Shown piece after piece: positions 4,603-6,606 of a DNA stretch of 6,606 nucleotides. Position 1 is the first letter of the stretch. Every line of letters starts with the position of its first letter. Source of the DNA: Flavobacteriales bacterium (GTDB taxonomy: Bacteria > Bacteroidota > Bacteroidia > Flavobacteriales > Flavobacteriaceae). A model generated the notes under the pieces. That model was not told the origin of the DNA. It saw only the letters and a program-made list of their open reading frames with translations, and searched no databases. The stretch spans positions 1-6,606 of the forward strand of contig JALWYR010000088.1 in NCBI GenBank assembly GCA_027003085.1. The letters are read 5' to 3'. The position numbers and the translations under genes are program-made.

Positions 4603-6606
4603 ATGTGTTGCCGATACAAATTATTGTTCCTCTTGCCGCTTTTCCTGATGGTTTCGGGCCTTTGGGCCCAGCAACAGGACAGCACCCGACGCGATACCGT
4701 CCTTACTCCCATCCGTATCCCCGCGCAAGTGCAAAGCATCAAGGATATTTACGAATACGACCCGCAGTCCAATCTCTATATCAAAAAACAAAAACTGGGC
4801 GACTACGATATTTCCTATCCCCGCGTTTTGACGCCGGCCCAATATTTCGAACTCCTCCAACGCGAAGAAATTCAAAAAAACTTCAAGGCCGTCAACGATG
4901 CTATTTCGGGCAAATCGGGCGCCAAGGAAAAACAAAAAGATTTGCTCCCGCAATTTTATGTCAATAGCAAATTTTTCGAAACCATTTTCGGTGGCAAGGA
5001 AATCAAAATCGAACCCAAAGGTAATTTCGAACTCGACTTGGGCCTTCGCTACACCAAACGCGACAATCCCCTGGTGCCCGTGCGCAACCGGTCCAACCTG
5101 CAATTGGACCTTAACCAACGTATCAGCATGGGGCTTTCGGGCCATGTGGGCAAACGGCTCAACCTGAACCTGAACTACGACACCCAGTCGATATTCAACT
5201 TCAACAACCAAATCAAACTGGATTTTCAACCCGACGAAGATGCCATTTTGCAAAAAATCGAAGTGGGCAATGTGGGCATGCAGTCGGTCAATGCCCTTAT
5301 TCAAGCACCCCAAAGCTTGATGGGACTTAAAACGGTAATGAAATTCGGCCATACCGAAGTAACCCTCGTAGGTGCCGAACAAAAATCCAGCATGCAAACC
5401 ATCCAAGCCCGCGGTGGCGAAGTACTCGAAGACTACGAAATTCCCATTCTCCGCTACGACGAAAACCGCCACTTTTTCCTTTCGCAATATTTCCGTGAGC
5501 GTTACGACCGGGCCTTGCAACACTATCCCTATGTGGATGCACCGGTTTATATCACCAAAGTGGAAGTGTGGATTACCAACCGCAACTCCAATCCCCAGGA
5601 TGTGCGTAATATTGTGGCCGTGCAGGATTTGGGCGAAAGCGAAATTTTGGGCCTCGACCCCGTGCCCCCGGGCTTTGTACTTCAACCGGGCGCCTTGCCC
5701 GACAATACGGTGAATAAATTCAACCCCGAAGCCATCGGCACGCCCGGTTCCGTTTACACCAACGACATCCGGCAAATCTATACCGTGGATCAAGGTTTCG
5801 GCGGATTGAGTGTAGTTAACGGCAAGGATTATGTAGCCCTGGAAAATGCCGTTAAACTCGACAGCACACAATATACCCTGCATCCCAAACTGGGCTATAT
5901 TTCGCTCAAACGAAAACTCAATCCCGACGAAGTGCTGGCCGTGGCCTTCCAATACACCGTGGGCAACGAAATCCACAAAGTGGGCGAATTTACCGACGAC
6001 GGCGTGGTCTATCCGCAAACGCTCATCGTCAAATTGCTCAAAAGCAACATTTCGGATGTTACACAACCCGATTGGCAACTGATGATGAAAAACATCTATG
6101 CGCTCAACGCTTATTCCATTGCGCAGGAAGATTTTATGCTCCACATTCTTTATGCCAATCCCACGCCGCTCAACTATATCAGTCCGGTAAACGGAACTCC
6201 ATTGCCCAACGACGTCAAGGAGCGCATCCTGCTCAACGTGTTCCACATGGATGAATTGAACACCTCTAACGAATCCCAACCGGGCGGTGACGGATTTTTC
6301 GATTTTATCCCCGGAATTACCATAGACCCGCGCGAATCCTTGATTATTTTCACTTCGGCCGAACCCTTCGGGCGTTATTTGTTCGAAAAATTACGGCTTT
6401 CGGCTGCCGAAGATTATGACGACCCGTCCACCTGGAACGATAACCAAAAAAAATACGTTTACCGGGAACTCTACATCACCACCCAATCGCAAGCCGAACA
6501 ATATCCCGAAAAAAACAAATTCCTGCTCAAAGGAAAATACAAATCGGCCAACGGCGGCGGCATTTCGGTGGGCGGATTCAACCTGCCCCGCGGCTCGGTG
6601 CACGTT
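4603..6606 (+). CDS. sprA: SprA/Sov-type T9SS outer-membrane translocon protein, 5' part
   Basis: This is the N-terminal 668 residues of a very large outer-membrane protein that in known relatives (about 2,400 residues) forms the beta-barrel translocon of the type IX secretion system, needed for protein export and, in gliding species, for surface adhesin display. The frame is open to the right edge. A signal peptide is clear: a short basic start (MCCRYK), hydrophobic core LLFLLPLFLMVSGL (7-20) and probable cleavage after A22 (LWA|QQQ). Diagnostic stretches are FYVNSKFFETIFGG (118-131), NYDTQSIFNF (191-200), RHFFLSQYFRERYD (289-302), KVEVWITNR (319-327), VRNIVAVQDLGES (334-346) and GGFNLPRGSVHV at the cut end. 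Many short alternating-polarity strands fit a barrel and periplasmic sheet protein. It starts 20 bases after ruvA; ruvA next to sprA is an arrangement I recall from other Bacteroidetes. A long antisense frame across it is only a codon-bias shadow. Confidence 0.93.
   Translation, partial: MCCRYKLLFLLPLFLMVSGLWAQQQDSTRRDTVLTPIRIPAQVQSIKDIYEYDPQSNLYIKKQKLGDYDISYPRVLTPAQYFELLQREEIQKNFKAVNDAISGKSGAKEKQKDLLPQFYVNSKFFETIFGGKEIKIEPKGNFELDLGLRYTKRDNPLVPVRNRSNLQLDLNQRISMGLSGHVGKRLNLNLNYDTQSIFNFNNQIKLDFQPDEDAILQKIEVGNVGMQSVNALIQAPQSLMGLKTVMKFGHTEVTLVGAEQKSSMQTIQARGGEVLEDYEIPILRYDENRHFFLSQYFRERYDRALQHYPYVDAPVYITKVEVWITNRNSNPQDVRNIVAVQDLGESEILGLDPVPPGFVLQPGALPDNTVNKFNPEAIGTPGSVYTNDIRQIYTVDQGFGGLSVVNGKDYVALENAVKLDSTQYTLHPKLGYISLKRKLNPDEVLAVAFQYTVGNEIHKVGEFTDDGVVYPQTLIVKLLKSNISDVTQPDWQLMMKNIYALNAYSIAQEDFMLHILYANPTPLNYISPVNGTPLPNDVKERILLNVFHMDELNTSNESQPGGDGFFDFIPGITIDPRESLIIFTSAEPFGRYLFEKLRLSAAEDYDDPSTWNDNQKKYVYRELYITTQSQAEQYPEKNKFLLKGKYKSANGGGISVGGFNLPRGSVHV

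Noticed and set aside
4621..6279. 552-codon open frame on the minus strand opposite the sprA homologue
   Set aside because: The + strand frame encodes a clear SprA protein with signal peptide and family motifs throughout. The antisense translation has no recognisable domains and is rich in H, F and G, as expected from the mirror of a codon-biased gene.

Overview
The window comes from the chromosome of a Bacteroidota (Bacteroidetes) bacterium. The main reasons are the 5' two thirds of the first third of a SprA/Sov-type gene (type IX secretion and gliding outer-membrane protein, essentially confined to this phylum), a ruvA directly upstream of it, the lack of clear Shine-Dalgarno sequences, and two candidate promoters of the Bacteroidetes TTTG / TAnnTTTG type. 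LpxH indicates a Gram-negative cell that makes lipid A. Every gene lies on the + strand.

Layout. (1) Positions 1-1919 hold a tightly overlapping core operon: the 3' half of dnaN (sliding clamp), a 45-residue single-membrane-span microprotein whose start overlaps the dnaN stop, queD (queuosine/7-deazapurine pathway), which starts inside the microprotein gene, and lpxH (lipid A synthesis), which starts inside queD. (2) Positions 1920-2067 are an A+T-rich intergenic region with a candidate promoter. (3) Positions 2068-3873 hold four closely spaced genes: a clear roadblock/LC7-domain protein, a stand-alone protoglobin with the proximal histidine, and two small proteins that I read as divergent roadblock-fold proteins sharing a KE-x-LNMG motif. 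A GC-rich hairpin followed by a T-tract closes this unit at about 3904-3925. (4) A good Bacteroidetes-type promoter at 3947-3978 leads into ruvA (Holliday junction branch migration), and 20 nt after ruvA begins the sprA homologue, which runs off the right edge.

The part worth attention is the roadblock-protoglobin-roadblock-roadblock unit. Roadblock proteins usually regulate small Ras-like GTPases (MglB acting on MglA) or form scaffolds, and protoglobin domains bind heme and sense or handle O2, NO or CO. A self-contained operon with both, and no GTPase, kinase or cyclase output domain in the window, suggests a gas- or redox-responsive signalling module whose partner lies elsewhere. The domain calls come from the sequence. 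The functional link is inference.
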